A stretch of 64,000 nt of DNA from Anaerosolibacter sp. (GCF_029240175.1 NZ_JARBTM010000010.1:34754-98753), one strand, 5' to 3'. Shown: positions 9,371-18,485, counted from the first letter of the stretch. Notes: a model not told the origin generated them from the sequence alone. Numbers and translations are program-made.

Positions 9371-10255
9371 CTATCCCCTCCCTAGCTTTCTCGTTGTAAA
9401 GGTAGCTGTTACGTTCAACAGCATGATAAACACGAACAATATGATTCCAGTAGCAAAAAGTGCTCTTTGATGCATCGGTGATGCATAGCCCATTTCCATG
9501 GCAATGGTTCCCGTCATGGTTGCAACCGAATCCAAAGGACTTCCTGGTATCTTTGGCATATTTCCTGTAATGAGAATTACTGCCATGGTTTCCCCCACTG
9601 CTCTACCCATACCAAGAACAACGGAAGTAATGATACCGGATTTTGCAGCAGGCACAATAACCTTTGAAATTGTATCGAACTGGGAAGCTCCTAAAGCCAA
9701 AGAACCTTGCTTATATTCATTCGGTACAGCTCTGATAGAGTTTTCAGAGATATTAATAATCGTAGGTAAAATCATGACTGCAAGAATAATTGCTCCACCA
9801 AGTATACTATATCCCGTTGTAAATGCATCTGAATTAAACTTCTGTGCAATTGGTAGGATGTATGTTCGAATCATTGGTACAATCACAGATAACCCAAAGA
9901 ATCCATATACAACAGAAGGTATCCCTGCCAACAATTCTACAGCTGGTTTAAACAATTTTACCAAGGGCGTTGGTGCGATCTCTGCTAAAAAGATGGCACA
10001 TGCAATTCCCATTGGCACCCCTATAATAAGTGCTCCCACTGTAACAGACACTGAACCGATGATCATCGGTAAAGCGCCATAGCTACCGTTAGTCGGAGCC
10101 CAATTCGCTCCAAATACAAAGTTGAGAATACCATATTCAAGTAATATAGGTAACCCTTCCTTAAAAATGAAGAATGTAATTAGAAAAACGGATAAAGTTG
10201 CTATTGTGGCACTAATAAAGAGTATCATTTCTATTGCTTTTTCATACTTCTTCAT
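9371..10255 (-). CDS. pstC: Phosphate ABC transporter permease PstC
   Basis: Second permease of the Pst importer, 294 aa with six hydrophobic spans and the EAA loop EYKQGSLALGASQFDTI. It pairs with PstA in the membrane and receives phosphate from PstS. A hairpin and a second Pho-box array lie between it and pstS, so pstC-pstA-pstB-phoU can be transcribed from its own phosphate-controlled promoter as well as by read-through. AAGGAG precedes the ATG. Confidence 0.96.
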   Translation of the reverse strand: MKKYEKAIEMILFISATIATLSVFLITFFIFKEGLPILLEYGILNFVFGANWAPTNGSYGALPMIIGSVSVTVGALIIGVPMGIACAIFLAEIAPTPLVKLFKPAVELLAGIPSVVYGFFGLSVIVPMIRTYILPIAQKFNSDAFTTGYSILGGAIILAVMILPTIINISENSIRAVPNEYKQGSLALGASQFDTISKVIVPAAKSGIITSVVLGMGRAVGETMAVILITGNMPKIPGSPLDSVATMTGTIAMEMGYASPMHQRALFATGIILFVFIMLLNVTATFTTRKLGRG

Positions 10256-10296
10256 GGTTCGTCTCCTTCCAAATATCGTTCATTCCCATTATTCAT

Positions 10297-10359
10297 TTTA
10301 TAAGCATTTCGTTAGTGAAAGATTAAGGCCACGTTAAATCCATGTTAAATATCTCATAA
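10297..10359 (-). promoter_or_regulatory. Pho-box promoter of pstCAB-phoU
   Basis: Minus-strand TTAACA (10348-10343), TTAACG (10337-10332), TTAATC (10326-10321) and CTAACG (10315-10310) recur with exact 11-bp spacing, preceded by a weaker TTATGA (10359-10354). A -10-like TATAAA follows at 10302-10297. This is the PhoP-box layout known from Bacillus (TTAACA-like hexamers every 11 bp). The implied leader is about 35 nt. Confidence 0.75.
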
Positions 10360-10381
10360 TATCTATCCCTGTAATAAAAAT

Positions 10382-10418
10382 AAAAAGATAAAGACGGTTA
10401 AACCATCTTTATCTTTTT
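10382..10418 (-). terminator. Hairpin between pstS and pstC (terminator/attenuator)
   Basis: A 16-bp stem with one G·U-type pair (AAAAAGATAAAGACGG and near-perfect complement), 5-nt loop, followed on the minus strand by ATTTTTATT. It lies 45 bp after pstS, so most pstS transcripts should end here, giving more binding protein than permease. Confidence 0.85.
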
Positions 10419-10462
10419 ATGAGAAACTGGGAGGATTCTCTCAATCTTTGAATGACTCGGGT

Positions 10463-11335
10463 TTATTTTACTGAAATAAATTCTTGAGCAACAATTTCTT
10501 GTCCTTCTGCACTCATGATGAATTCAATGAACGCTTTTACTGTTTCACTCTCTTCACCATTTGTTAGGAATAAGAACGGTCTTGAAATTTTGAATGAACC
10601 ATCCTTTGCATTTTCTTCTGTAGCTTCTACGCCTTCAACTTTTACAGTCTTCACAGCATCATCCAACGCGCCCATTGAAACGTACCCAATAGAATCTGGT
10701 GTATTGGCTACCGTCTGCTTAACAGCGCCAGTAGATGGCTGAACCAAGGCATTTTTAGTTGTTAAATCCGCTTTGTTTCCAGAAGCATCTTTGCCTTCTA
10801 CTCCCGTGATTTCAATAAATGCACCTCTTGTACCAGAACCTTCTTCTCTTGAAACGACTGTGATTGCTTTATCTTCTCCACCGACTTCTTTCCAGTTTGT
10901 GATTTCACCAGTAAATATTTTTTTGATTTGTTCTATTGTTAAATCTTCAACTTTACTTGTTGGATTAACAACCACTGCAATACCATCTTTCGCGATGACA
11001 TATTCCGTTAATCCTGAAGATTTTTCTTCTTCTTTAAGATCTCTTGAAGACATACCAATATCAACAATTTTGTCGATAGCCGATTTAACACCTACGCTGG
11101 AACCTCCGCCTTGAACCTCTATTTGAACATCTGGATTCTTTTCTGTAAACGCTGCAGCCAATTCATCTGATAATGGTTGTACTGATGTAGAACCTGCAAT
11201 AACGACCTTACCAGTTAAAGCTGCATCACCTTGTGTTTCTTCCTGCTGTGGCTGTTCAGTTGTCTTTTGACCGCATCCTGCCAGTAATCCTACAGCTAAC
11301 ATAACTATTAGTGCTAATGATAAAATCTTTTTCAT
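10463..11335 (-). CDS. pstS: Phosphate-binding lipoprotein PstS
   Basis: Extracellular lipoprotein that captures phosphate for the Pst importer. The 290-aa precursor has a signal peptide and lipobox LLAGC (Cys21). The mature part opens with an acidic/Q-rich linker, then phosphate-binding segments AGSTSVQPL, GGGSSVG, MSSRDL and SREEGSGTRGAF typical of PstS. The family length is usual. It is the first gene after its own Pho box and is followed by a terminator hairpin. Confidence 0.98.
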   Translation of the reverse strand: MKKILSLALIVMLAVGLLAGCGQKTTEQPQQEETQGDAALTGKVVIAGSTSVQPLSDELAAAFTEKNPDVQIEVQGGGSSVGVKSAIDKIVDIGMSSRDLKEEEKSSGLTEYVIAKDGIAVVVNPTSKVEDLTIEQIKKIFTGEITNWKEVGGEDKAITVVSREEGSGTRGAFIEITGVEGKDASGNKADLTTKNALVQPSTGAVKQTVANTPDSIGYVSMGALDDAVKTVKVEGVEATEENAKDGSFKISRPFLFLTNGEESETVKAFIEFIMSAEGQEIVAQEFISVK

Positions 11336-11430
11336 TTTTTATTTCCCCCATTCATTTTAGTTAATTTTAACTTCCAAAGGTTCCTTCCTCCCTGTCCTTG
11401 AGAACCTTTTATCATCTTGACTACAAATAC

Positions 11431-11484
11431 ATTATAATAGGGCTATGTTAAGACAGCATAAAAGAAATGTTAAATCCCCGTAAA
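11431..11484 (-). promoter_or_regulatory. Pho-box promoter of pstS
   Basis: Four minus-strand hexamers spaced exactly 11 bp apart: TTTACG (11484-11479), TTAACA (11473-11468), TTTATG (11462-11457), TTAACA (11451-11446). A consensus -10, TATAAT, follows at 11436-11431. No consensus -35 is present, as expected for an activator-dependent PhoP promoter. The leader is about 90 nt. Confidence 0.88.
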
Positions 11485-11512
11485 TTTGTAGGGAAAAATC
11501 GAATATTCATTC

Positions 11513-11540
11513 CATACAAAAAAAGCTAGGATATCCTAGC
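11513..11540 (-). terminator. Intrinsic terminator of phoPR
   Basis: A 7-bp stem (GCTAGGA at 11525-11531 with its complement at 11534-11540) followed on the minus strand by seven Ts. The phoR stop codon lies inside the stem. Confidence 0.75.
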
Positions 11541-13323
11541 CTTTTTGCTCAATAATAGGTATTCGAACGGTGAATTCGGTTCCTTTTTCAACTTCACTTT
11601 GTACCTTTATATCTCCATTGAACGACATCACGATATGTTTTACAATGGCTAAGCCTAGGCCTGTTCCGCCTACCTTTCTTGATCTTGCCTTATCTACTCT
11701 ATAAAATCTCTCAAACAATCTTGGTATATCCTGCTTAGGAATACCCATACCCGTATCTTTTATAACCAAGAAAATATTATCATATTTTTTATAAGCCAAA
11801 ACTTTTACAACACCATGATCTGGTGTATACTTCATGGCATTCTCAATGAGATTCAGCATCATTTGTTTGAACCAATCTCTATTGCCAATAATAGAAGGTA
11901 AACTAGCATCAATCTCTGTGGTATAGTGGATACTCTTTTGTAAGACAAGTCCTTCCACCATATCATTGATTTCTGCAAGTACTACATGAACACTGATTTC
12001 CTCTCTGATAGGAGGAAATCTATTATTCTCGATGGCTGACAAGCTGAGCAAGTCATCAATTAATCTTCTCAGTCTCTCCGTTTCTATTTCAATAATATCT
12101 AGAAATCTATTCCTAACCTTTTCATTATCTATAGCTCCCCCTTTTAACGTCTCAATAAATCCAGTTATAGAGGTTAAGGGGGTCTTCAATTCATGGGATA
12201 CATTCGCAACAAATTCAGATCGCATGTTTTCTAGCTTTCTCATTTCTGTCACATCTTGTATCAAAGCCATGATGCCAATAATTCGGTTTGGATCAACATC
12301 AAGTCGAATAAAGTTTGTGTATACCTTTAAGATTTTCATTTCCGGGTAGTCAATGGTTATTTCTTTTTGTCCAATACTCTGGGTATCAAGCATATTCTTT
12401 AGGACATCGTGGAGCTTATTACTCCGAATGACTTCAAGAATATGTTTTCCAATCACATCTTCTTCATCAATTTTAAAGAGGGATTTAGCTACAGCATTCA
12501 TAAGTATTATTTTATAACTATTATCCACTGCAAATAGCGCTTCGTTCATGCTGCTCAAAGTAGACTGCAGCTTCGTATTTTTATCCCAGAGTTCTGAAAT
12601 TGTTTCATTTAGCTTTACGGCCATGATATTAAATGTATCTGCCAAAATTCCTATTTCATCACTGCTATTTACGTATACCCTGTTTTTAAAATCTCCATTT
12701 GCAATTTTTTGAGCAGTCTGGGTAATCTCTTTAATCGGCTTGGTTACGCTATTCACATAACGATACCCTAAAATTGTTGCCACGATTGCACCACAAAATG
12801 CCGCTATCAAAGTGTTTTGTAGCAACCTTGTATTTAATCTGTCAATTTCGACTAAAGGAAACGCCAGCCTAGTCACGCCATAGATTCGATCTTCAATGAC
12901 GATGGGTATAGCCACATACAAATAATTGTTTTCTGTGGTTGTACTGTAGCGATTGCTCTTACCAACTCCCCCTCTTAAGGCATCTTGGACTTCGGGTCGA
13001 TATAAATGACTCTCAATATTGGGAAGTTGTTCAGGTCGAATCTCAGAATCTCCAATCACAAAACCATTGTTATTGATAAAGGTTACCCTTGCGTTTATTT
13101 GCTTTGCATAACGGTGAGCTAATTCAGAAAACTCAAGATCATAGAAAGAACCCTCTTTGACCCTATCTTCTACAAACTGATTCACCAAATTTCCATTGCT
13201 CATCAAGGTACGTTCTATCGTATCTATATAACTGCCTTTCATAAAGCCTAAAGTAAGGACCCCGGATATAATGATACCCACCAATAAAAGTATTGTATAT
13301 GTTATAAATATCTTCCGCTGCAT
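11536..13323 (-). CDS. phoR: Phosphate-regulon sensor histidine kinase PhoR
   Basis: Membrane sensor kinase that phosphorylates PhoP when phosphate is scarce. The 595 residues hold TM1 (about 7-28), an extracellular sensor domain, TM2 (about 169-188), HAMP (189-242), PAS (about 255-355), a HisKA box with His377 in NVSHELKTPLTS, then the ATPase N box NLIENAMKY (491-499), G1 DTGMGI (523-528) and G2 GGTGLGL (552-558). The ATG follows the phoP stop directly, so the pair is coupled. The location beside pst supports the PhoR call over other kinases of the same architecture. Confidence 0.93.
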   Translation of the reverse strand: MQRKIFITYTILLLVGIIISGVLTLGFMKGSYIDTIERTLMSNGNLVNQFVEDRVKEGSFYDLEFSELAHRYAKQINARVTFINNNGFVIGDSEIRPEQLPNIESHLYRPEVQDALRGGVGKSNRYSTTTENNYLYVAIPIVIEDRIYGVTRLAFPLVEIDRLNTRLLQNTLIAAFCGAIVATILGYRYVNSVTKPIKEITQTAQKIANGDFKNRVYVNSSDEIGILADTFNIMAVKLNETISELWDKNTKLQSTLSSMNEALFAVDNSYKIILMNAVAKSLFKIDEEDVIGKHILEVIRSNKLHDVLKNMLDTQSIGQKEITIDYPEMKILKVYTNFIRLDVDPNRIIGIMALIQDVTEMRKLENMRSEFVANVSHELKTPLTSITGFIETLKGGAIDNEKVRNRFLDIIEIETERLRRLIDDLLSLSAIENNRFPPIREEISVHVVLAEINDMVEGLVLQKSIHYTTEIDASLPSIIGNRDWFKQMMLNLIENAMKYTPDHGVVKVLAYKKYDNIFLVIKDTGMGIPKQDIPRLFERFYRVDKARSRKVGGTGLGLAIVKHIVMSFNGDIKVQSEVEKGTEFTVRIPIIEQKG

Positions 13324-14025
13324 CTATTTCACCTGTTTCATCTTATAACCTATGCCTCTTATTGTTTCAATATATACAGGGTGTCGATCATTATCCTCAA
13401 TTTTCTTTCTCAGGTGTCTTATATGAACATCTACAGTTCTTGTTTCTCCAAAGTAATCATATCCCCATACTTCATCAAGCAGCAAATTCCTTGATAATAC
13501 CTTGCCCCGATTTTCAGCAAGTATCTTTAGCAGTTCAAATTCCTTTAAAGTGAGTTCTAGAACTTTCGAACCTTTCAGTACTTCGTGTTTTTCCGTATCA
13601 ATAACAATATCATGCACCTTGATGATTTTCCCAGCTTCTTTAGGTATTTCTTCAAATCTCCTTAAAACTGCTTTTATTCTTGCTGTCAACTCCCGCACGC
13701 TAAAAGGTTTTGTTAGATAATCATCCGCTCCTAGCTCTAGACCTAAAACCTTATCTGTTTCTTCACTTTTCGCTGTAAGCATGATAATAGGAACTTTGCT
13801 AGTCTTCTCATAGTTTCTGATTTTTTTACAAGCTTCGAACCCATCTATTCCAGGCAGCATCAAATCCAAAATGATAACATCAGGCACTTCGTCTATCGCC
13901 AGCCTGATGGCATCCTCTCCATTATCACTGGTAATAACATCAAACCCATTGCTTTCTAAATTAAACTGAATCAATTCTACAATATGCTGCTCATCATCCA
14001 CTACGAGGATCTTTCTTCTACTCAT
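13324..14025 (-). CDS. phoP: Phosphate-regulon response regulator PhoP
   Basis: OmpR-type regulator expected to bind the Pho boxes upstream of pstS and pstC. The 233-aa protein has a receiver domain with Asp10/Asp11, phospho-acceptor Asp54 (ILDLMLPG), Thr84 and Lys106 (TKPFSVREL), then a winged-helix output domain ending RTVDVHIRHLRKKI and ETIRGIGYKM. I start at the ATG at 14025 (MSRRKILVVDDE), preceded by AAGGAG. A longer reading to 14121 runs into pgeF without a ribosome site. phoR follows with no gap. Confidence 0.95.
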   Translation of the reverse strand: MSRRKILVVDDEQHIVELIQFNLESNGFDVITSDNGEDAIRLAIDEVPDVIILDLMLPGIDGFEACKKIRNYEKTSKVPIIMLTAKSEETDKVLGLELGADDYLTKPFSVRELTARIKAVLRRFEEIPKEAGKIIKVHDIVIDTEKHEVLKGSKVLELTLKEFELLKILAENRGKVLSRNLLLDEVWGYDYFGETRTVDVHIRHLRKKIEDNDRHPVYIETIRGIGYKMKQVK

Positions 14026-14047
14026 ACACACTCTCCTTTCAGCTTCG

Positions 14048-14866
14048 TCATCTAAGCTGTAAAATTCCTGCCATTCTACCAGTCTTGCCTTTATCAGCAC
14101 GATGAGAAAATAATATATCATGATTGCATTGTGTACAGATATTGCTTACTGTTATATTTCTTGCTAAAACACCTATTTCCTCCAAGGCCAATTTGTTAGC
14201 CTTCCATAAATCAAGCATATACTTATTATCTCCCTTGGAAATTACAAATTTGCTGAGGTTTGTAAAATATTTGTTAAATTCGTCAATAACGATTTGATCA
14301 ACCTCATAGCAACAATTCCCTATGGAAGGTCCAATGGCAACAATACAGTCTTTCGGGTCAGTAGAAAATTCTTCCTTCATCCTATTGATTACCTTTGCAC
14401 CTATTTTAAGCACTGTTCCTTTCCATCCCGCATGGGCCAGCGCAATAACATTCCGTTTTGGATCTAAAATAAATATAGGTACACAATCAGCATATAAGGT
14501 TACCAATGCAACATTTTTTTCATTTGTAATCAGGGCATCTATTTCATATATATCACTATTCATCAGAATACCTTTTCCACGGTCTTCACTGCTTACAATT
14601 TTAATTCGGTCACCATGAACTTGATCTGACAAGACCAAGTTTTCCATAGGAATATTTAAAGCATTACAGACTCTTTCATAATTTTCTCTGACTTTTTCTG
14701 CCGTATCGCCCGTCTTAAAACTAAGATTCAGTGAAGTATTATCTCCATCACTTACGCCACCTATTCTACTGGTAAAGCAGTGGGTAACGGATATATATTC
14801 TTCAAAAGATGGTATTGTAAAATAGCACAAATGATTATAATCATTCATTTTTAAATTTTTAAGCAT
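14048..14866 (-). CDS. pgeF: Peptidoglycan editing factor / YfiH-YlmD family (laccase-domain) protein
   Basis: Member of the copper-oxidase-like DUF152 family (YlmD in Bacillus, YfiH in E. coli). Family members have been reported to act on purine nucleosides and to keep peptidoglycan precursors free of wrong residues. The 272-aa protein has the diagnostic metal-binding segments: LYADCVPIFI, ALAHAGWKGT and GPSIGNCCYEVD, with conserved His and Cys in the right order. In many Firmicutes it lies near the division cluster, as here between nrdR and phoP. It ends 22 bp before the phoP start, so phoPR may be read from an upstream promoter. Confidence 0.9.
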   Translation of the reverse strand: MLKNLKMNDYNHLCYFTIPSFEEYISVTHCFTSRIGGVSDGDNTSLNLSFKTGDTAEKVRENYERVCNALNIPMENLVLSDQVHGDRIKIVSSEDRGKGILMNSDIYEIDALITNEKNVALVTLYADCVPIFILDPKRNVIALAHAGWKGTVLKIGAKVINRMKEEFSTDPKDCIVAIGPSIGNCCYEVDQIVIDEFNKYFTNLSKFVISKGDNKYMLDLWKANKLALEEIGVLARNITVSNICTQCNHDILFSHRADKGKTGRMAGILQLR

Positions 14867-14907
14867 TTAATCATCCCCTCTAAATAATATTATTATCGTT
14901 TATGAAA

Positions 14908-14938
14908 TAAAGAATAGCAAGTTGTATCACAACTTGCT
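14908..14938 (-). terminator. Probable terminator after nrdR
   Basis: A 10-bp perfect stem (AGCAAGTTGT at 14916-14925, complement at 14929-14938) with a 3-nt loop. The minus-strand tail ATTCTTTATTTC is only moderately T-rich. Confidence 0.6.
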
Positions 14939-14960
14939 CCCTCTTTATCAACTATTTACT

Positions 14961-15416
14961 TTATTTTTCGTTCAGCAGTTTTTTTACTTCTTCCATAAAT
15001 GTATTAATATCTTTAAACTGTCTATAGACTGAAGCAAATCGTACATAGGCTACTTCATCCAAATCCTTCAAGCAATTCATGACTAGCTCACCAATATATG
15101 TACTGGTAATCTCCTTTTCCATGGTATTGTGCATTTCTCTTTCAACATCGTCAATGATAGCTTCAATATGCTTCATGGAAACAGGTCGTTTCTCACAGGC
15201 TCTGATAATACCGTTCAGAACTTTATTTCGATTATAGGCCTCTCTCGTTCCATCCTTCTTCACAACCATTAGTGGTATTTCCTCCACTTTTTCGTAGGTT
15301 GTAAACCGCTTTCTACATTTCCCGCATTCTCTTCTACGCCGAATCGCATGTCCTTCTTCTGTTGGTCTCGAATCTACAACCTTCGTTTCAAAAAATTCAC
15401 AAAATGGACAATTCAT
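14961..15416 (-). CDS. nrdR: Transcriptional repressor NrdR
   Basis: Zinc-ribbon/ATP-cone repressor of ribonucleotide reductase genes. The 151-aa protein has Cys3, Cys6, Cys31 and Cys34 as the zinc ligands (MNCPFC and CGKC), then the ATP-cone ([16 protein letters not shown]). Length and layout match the family. The ATG at 15416 is chosen over a GTG one codon upstream because GGGAGG then sits about 8 nt away. In spore-forming clostridia nrdR often follows sigG and ymxH, as here. Confidence 0.97.
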   Translation of the reverse strand: MNCPFCEFFETKVVDSRPTEEGHAIRRRRECGKCRKRFTTYEKVEEIPLMVVKKDGTREAYNRNKVLNGIIRACEKRPVSMKHIEAIIDDVEREMHNTMEKEITSTYIGELVMNCLKDLDEVAYVRFASVYRQFKDINTFMEEVKKLLNEK

Positions 15417-15535
15417 CACCTAATCCTCCCGCAACTTGATGTATTGGTCAATCTCACCAACATCTGGTGCTAATTAGATTATATTATACGAAATATGGTA
15501 TGTCCACTTTGATTTTGGAATTCATCAATTCTTTG

Positions 15536-15817
15536 TTAAATCTCATCCTGAAAAGCATCTTGCTCTTCTTTCGTTACAATGACATCGTTGATTTCAACCA
15601 ATATGACATCCATTCCTATTTTGCGAATTTCATTCCAAGTAATATAGTAATCATGGTCTTTTCCAAAGAAGCCAAGAAATTTTCCCGGCCCTGGCACAAT
15701 CAAAGCATCTATACGACCTTTTTCTAAGTTTACTTCAATGTCAGATATAAAGCCTAATCTTCGTCCATCCACCATATTAATGATTTCCTTTTGACGCAAA
15801 TCCGTTGTACTAACCAT
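15536..15817 (-). CDS. YlmC/YmxH-family PRC-barrel protein
   Basis: A 93-aa cytosolic PRC-barrel protein. MVSTTDLRQKEIINMVDGRRLGFISDIEV and the central PGPGKFLGFFGKDHDYYI are typical of the YlmC/YmxH family, which is restricted to spore formers and usually lies next to sigG. TAGGTG precedes the ATG. Its role in sporulation is inferred from distribution and context; no activity is known. Confidence 0.9.
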   Translation of the reverse strand: MVSTTDLRQKEIINMVDGRRLGFISDIEVNLEKGRIDALIVPGPGKFLGFFGKDHDYYITWNEIRKIGMDVILVEINDVIVTKEEQDAFQDEI

Positions 15818-15884
15818 AAGCTCACCTACTTTCGTTTACTCATATACTTATATATATAGGCTTGGCTTATGTTATATGAATAAA

Positions 15885-15919
15885 TCTCAAAAAACAAAAG
15901 CAACTTTTCGTTGCTTTTG
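15885..15919 (-). terminator. Intrinsic terminator of sigG
   Basis: A 10-bp perfect stem (CAAAAGCAAC at 15895-15904 with 15910-15919), 5-nt loop, followed on the minus strand by TTTTTTGAG. It lies 3 bp past the sigG stop. Confidence 0.85.
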
Positions 15920-15921
15920 CT

Positions 15922-16695
15922 CTATATGTATTTTCTCATATGTTTTAAAGCTGTTTTTTCTAACCTTGATACTTGCGCTTGTGATATGCCTATTTCATCA
16001 GCCACTTCCATTTGGGTACGACCTTCAAAAAAACGTAATGTTAGTATCAATTTTTCACGATCACTCAGTTTTCTTAAAGCCTCTCGCAGCGCAATGCCCT
16101 CCAGCCATACTTCATCTTCGCTTTTTTCATCACTTACTTGATCCATCACAAAAATGGCATCTCCGCTGTCATGGTAAATAGGCTCAAACAACGATATGGG
16201 ATCTTGAATGGCGTCTAGCGCAAATACCACTTCTTCTCGGGGAATATTTAACTCTTTTGCAATCTCTGACACTGTGGGTTCTTTAGAATTCTTATTGATT
16301 AACTGATCCCTTATCTGGAGCGCTTTATAGGCTGTATCCCGCAGGGATCTACTTACGCGTATGGCATTGTTATCTCTTAGGTATCTCCTAATTTCTCCAA
16401 TAATCATAGGCACAGCATAGGTTGAGAACTTTACATTTTGTGTTAGGTCAAAATTGTCTATGGCTTTTATTAACCCGATACATCCTACTTGAAATAAGTC
16501 ATCTACATGTTCCCCACGGTTGTTAAATCTTTGAATAACACTCAGAACGAGTCTAAGGTTGCCCTGAATGAACTTTTCCCTAGCAGACATATCTCCTTCA
16601 TGGATTTTTTTAAACAGCTGTCGCATTTCTACATTGGTCAGTACAGGGAGTTTTGACGTATTCACACCGCAAATTTCAACTTTATTTATATGCAT
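15922..16695 (-). CDS. sigG: RNA polymerase sporulation sigma factor σG
   Basis: Late forespore sigma factor. The 257-aa protein begins MHINKVEICGVNTSKLPVLT, the hallmark N-terminus of σG, and has region 2 (NLRLVLSVIQRF, DLFQVGCIGLIKAIDNFD) and region 4 (TQMEVADEIGISQAQVSRLEK). B. subtilis σG is 260 aa. I start at 16695, where GGAGG is well spaced; a longer in-frame reading to 16755 runs into the promoter. A near-perfect σF-type promoter lies 46-75 bp upstream, so it is probably transcribed separately from sigE in the forespore. Confidence 0.98.
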   Translation of the reverse strand: MHINKVEICGVNTSKLPVLTNVEMRQLFKKIHEGDMSAREKFIQGNLRLVLSVIQRFNNRGEHVDDLFQVGCIGLIKAIDNFDLTQNVKFSTYAVPMIIGEIRRYLRDNNAIRVSRSLRDTAYKALQIRDQLINKNSKEPTVSEIAKELNIPREEVVFALDAIQDPISLFEPIYHDSGDAIFVMDQVSDEKSEDEVWLEGIALREALRKLSDREKLILTLRFFEGRTQMEVADEIGISQAQVSRLEKTALKHMRKYI

Positions 16696-16740
16696 GACAA
16701 TTCCTCCATCTCTATGGATTATTGCCCCCCTACATTTTAA

Positions 16741-16770
16741 AATTATTGCCTCCAACCTTTTTGTTTATAC
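16741..16770 (-). promoter_or_regulatory. σF/σG-type promoter of sigG
   Basis: Minus-strand GTATA (16770-16766), a 15-bp spacer, then GGCAATAATT (16750-16741). This fits every defined position of the Bacillus σF pattern (GywTA, 15 bp, GGnrAnAnTw). The leader is about 40 nt. Confidence 0.75.
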
Positions 16771-16789
16771 CTATATCTTCATCCAAAAA

Positions 16790-16814
16790 CTTTAAAAGCA
16801 GCCCTTAAGCTGCT
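16790..16814 (-). terminator. Terminator overlapping the sigE stop
   Basis: A 6-bp stem (AGCAGC at 16797-16802 with GCTGCT at 16809-16814) followed on the minus strand by TTTTAAAGTTTTT. It partly insulates sigE from sigG; the stem is short, so some read-through is likely. Confidence 0.6.
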
Positions 16815-17547
16815 ATGTCATCCGATTGATTTCTTTTTTTAATCTATAAATAATCCTTTTCTCTAATCGTGAAATATAAGATTGCGATATGCCCAGCATA
16901 TCAGCCACTTCCTTTTGAGTTTTTTCTTCTCCATTGTTCAACCCGAATCGAAGTTCCATAATTTTTTTTTCTCTTTTAGATAACTTTTTCAAAGCGATTT
17001 CCAGCAATTCTTTGTCTACCTCTTCTTCTAGAAATTTATAAATCAGATCATTATCTGTTCCCAATATATCCGATAGCAGCAGCTCATTTCCATCCCAATC
17101 AATATTTAATGGTTCGTCAAAAGAGATTTCTGCTTTGGCCTTACTATTCCTCCTCAAATACATGAGAATTTCATTTTCAATACATCTTGACGCATAGGTG
17201 GCTAGCTTAATTTTTTTTTCTGGATCAAAGGTATTTACTGCCTTTATGAGTCCGATTGTTCCAATGGATATTAAGTCTTCAACACCTACGCCTGTATTCT
17301 CAAACTTCCTCGCAATATAAACAACCAACCTTAGATTTCTTTCAATAAGTACAGTTCTTACAGCACCATCGTCATGACTTAATCGATCCACCAAAAACAA
17401 TTCTTCATCAGGACTCAGGGGTGGTGGCAATGCTTCACTTCCACCTATATAGAAAATCGTTTCTGGTTCTGAGATGCCTATAGCCTTCATAATTTTTAGG
17501 AAATATATTCTAAAACATAGTTTGACTCGGTTTAGCATGTTCATCAT
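16813..17547 (-). CDS. sigE: RNA polymerase sporulation sigma factor σE (pro-form)
   Basis: Early mother-cell sigma factor made as an inactive precursor. The 244-aa protein has a basic/hydrophobic pro-sequence ([24 protein letters not shown]) before the acidic [13 protein letters not shown]; SpoIIGA removes such a pro-sequence at the septum. Region 2 ([32 protein letters not shown]) and region 4 ([23 protein letters not shown]) are intact. It is 26 bp after spoIIGA, its activating protease, in one operon. GGAGG precedes the ATG. Confidence 0.98.
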   Translation of the reverse strand: MMNMLNRVKLCFRIYFLKIMKAIGISEPETIFYIGGSEALPPPLSPDEELFLVDRLSHDDGAVRTVLIERNLRLVVYIARKFENTGVGVEDLISIGTIGLIKAVNTFDPEKKIKLATYASRCIENEILMYLRRNSKAKAEISFDEPLNIDWDGNELLLSDILGTDNDLIYKFLEEEVDKELLEIALKKLSKREKKIMELRFGLNNGEEKTQKEVADMLGISQSYISRLEKRIIYRLKKEINRMT

Positions 17548-17573
17548 GATAACGCCTCCATTCGAGAAATATT

Positions 17574-18485
17574 TTATGCTAGTAAATCAGGATGTAATAG
17601 TGCATGATAGTCTCCATCGACTGATAGCTTTTTTGTATAAACCCCAATAACAATTTCCCTTATGTATTTCGAATGGTTATTGTCCTGCAGTTTAACGCAA
17701 TCTGGTTTAAATCCAATCAGCATACCATTGTCTATACCTAGGGATTTAAATGGGATCATCCTGAATCGGTTCATCCACTGTGAGGATTGAATGATTGCTG
17801 AGACTAGATCTAAATTAATATCTTGTGGGCAATCATTAAACATACCTTGAATATCTAAGGGCAGTAAGTCTTTAATTGCTTCGTATTCTACAATAATCAC
17901 TGGATATTTTGATAAGGGATCATGAAGTGAATTGCCTGTATCAATCAATGCGTTCACTTCACTACTATGATTTTCTATTTCAATAGAAATTGGTATATAT
18001 ACTTTATCCCTAGATATTTTCACTTGAATATATTCCCAACAATATTTAATTAAAATATAAGCAATGATTCCTGCATAAATGAGGAGTTTAGGACTAAATT
18101 TATCAAAAACATTGCCTATATAAAAGACCCCATTGCTTAATAAACCCTGAAAAACAGTAAGATAAAACAAGGCAAAAGCTGCTCCCCCAAACATGAAAGA
18201 TATAAGATAAAAGATACCTACCAATTTAAAAAAGTGTTTGAATTGGTAAGGCATAAATGTGATAACAATAATTAACATGGATGCTACAATTTTCATAATC
18301 ATGGAATACAAAAAAGTAAGAGAAGGAAAAAAAACAACAAAGGCATAAATAGCACCTACCGTTGCCCCAACCCATACTTTATATTTAGGCACCTTCGTTT
18401 TACTGAAATACGCAGTGAGATAGAGTATCAACCAGTTCATCAAAAGATTTTCAATAAACAGATACTCTCCATATACCTCTATCAT
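17574..18485 (-). CDS. spoIIGA: Sigma-E processing peptidase SpoIIGA
   Basis: Membrane aspartic protease that cleaves pro-σE in the mother cell. The N-terminal half has five or so hydrophobic spans; the C-terminal domain has [12 protein letters not shown] with the catalytic Asp at about residue 182, close to Asp183 in B. subtilis. At 303 aa it is similar to the Bacillus protein. I start at 18485 ([13 protein letters not shown]) because GGGGGA lies 6 nt upstream; the frame extends to 18536 without a ribosome site. A Spo0A-type promoter lies upstream and sigE follows. Confidence 0.96.
   Translation of the reverse strand: MIEVYGEYLFIENLLMNWLILYLTAYFSKTKVPKYKVWVGATVGAIYAFVVFFPSLTFLYSMIMKIVASMLIIVITFMPYQFKHFFKLVGIFYLISFMFGGAAFALFYLTVFQGLLSNGVFYIGNVFDKFSPKLLIYAGIIAYILIKYCWEYIQVKISRDKVYIPISIEIENHSSEVNALIDTGNSLHDPLSKYPVIIVEYEAIKDLLPLDIQGMFNDCPQDINLDLVSAIIQSSQWMNRFRMIPFKSLGIDNGMLIGFKPDCVKLQDNNHSKYIREIVIGVYTKKLSVDGDYHALLHPDLLA

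Noticed and set aside
12032..12349. Plus-strand open frame inside phoR
   Set aside because: Shadow of a well-supported kinase gene; no ribosome site and no family pattern. The same applies to the other plus-strand frames inside minus-strand genes.
16696..16755. Longer N-terminus for σG
   Set aside because: It would be translated from inside the -10 region of the σF-type promoter, and the family start is MHINKVEICGVNTSK.
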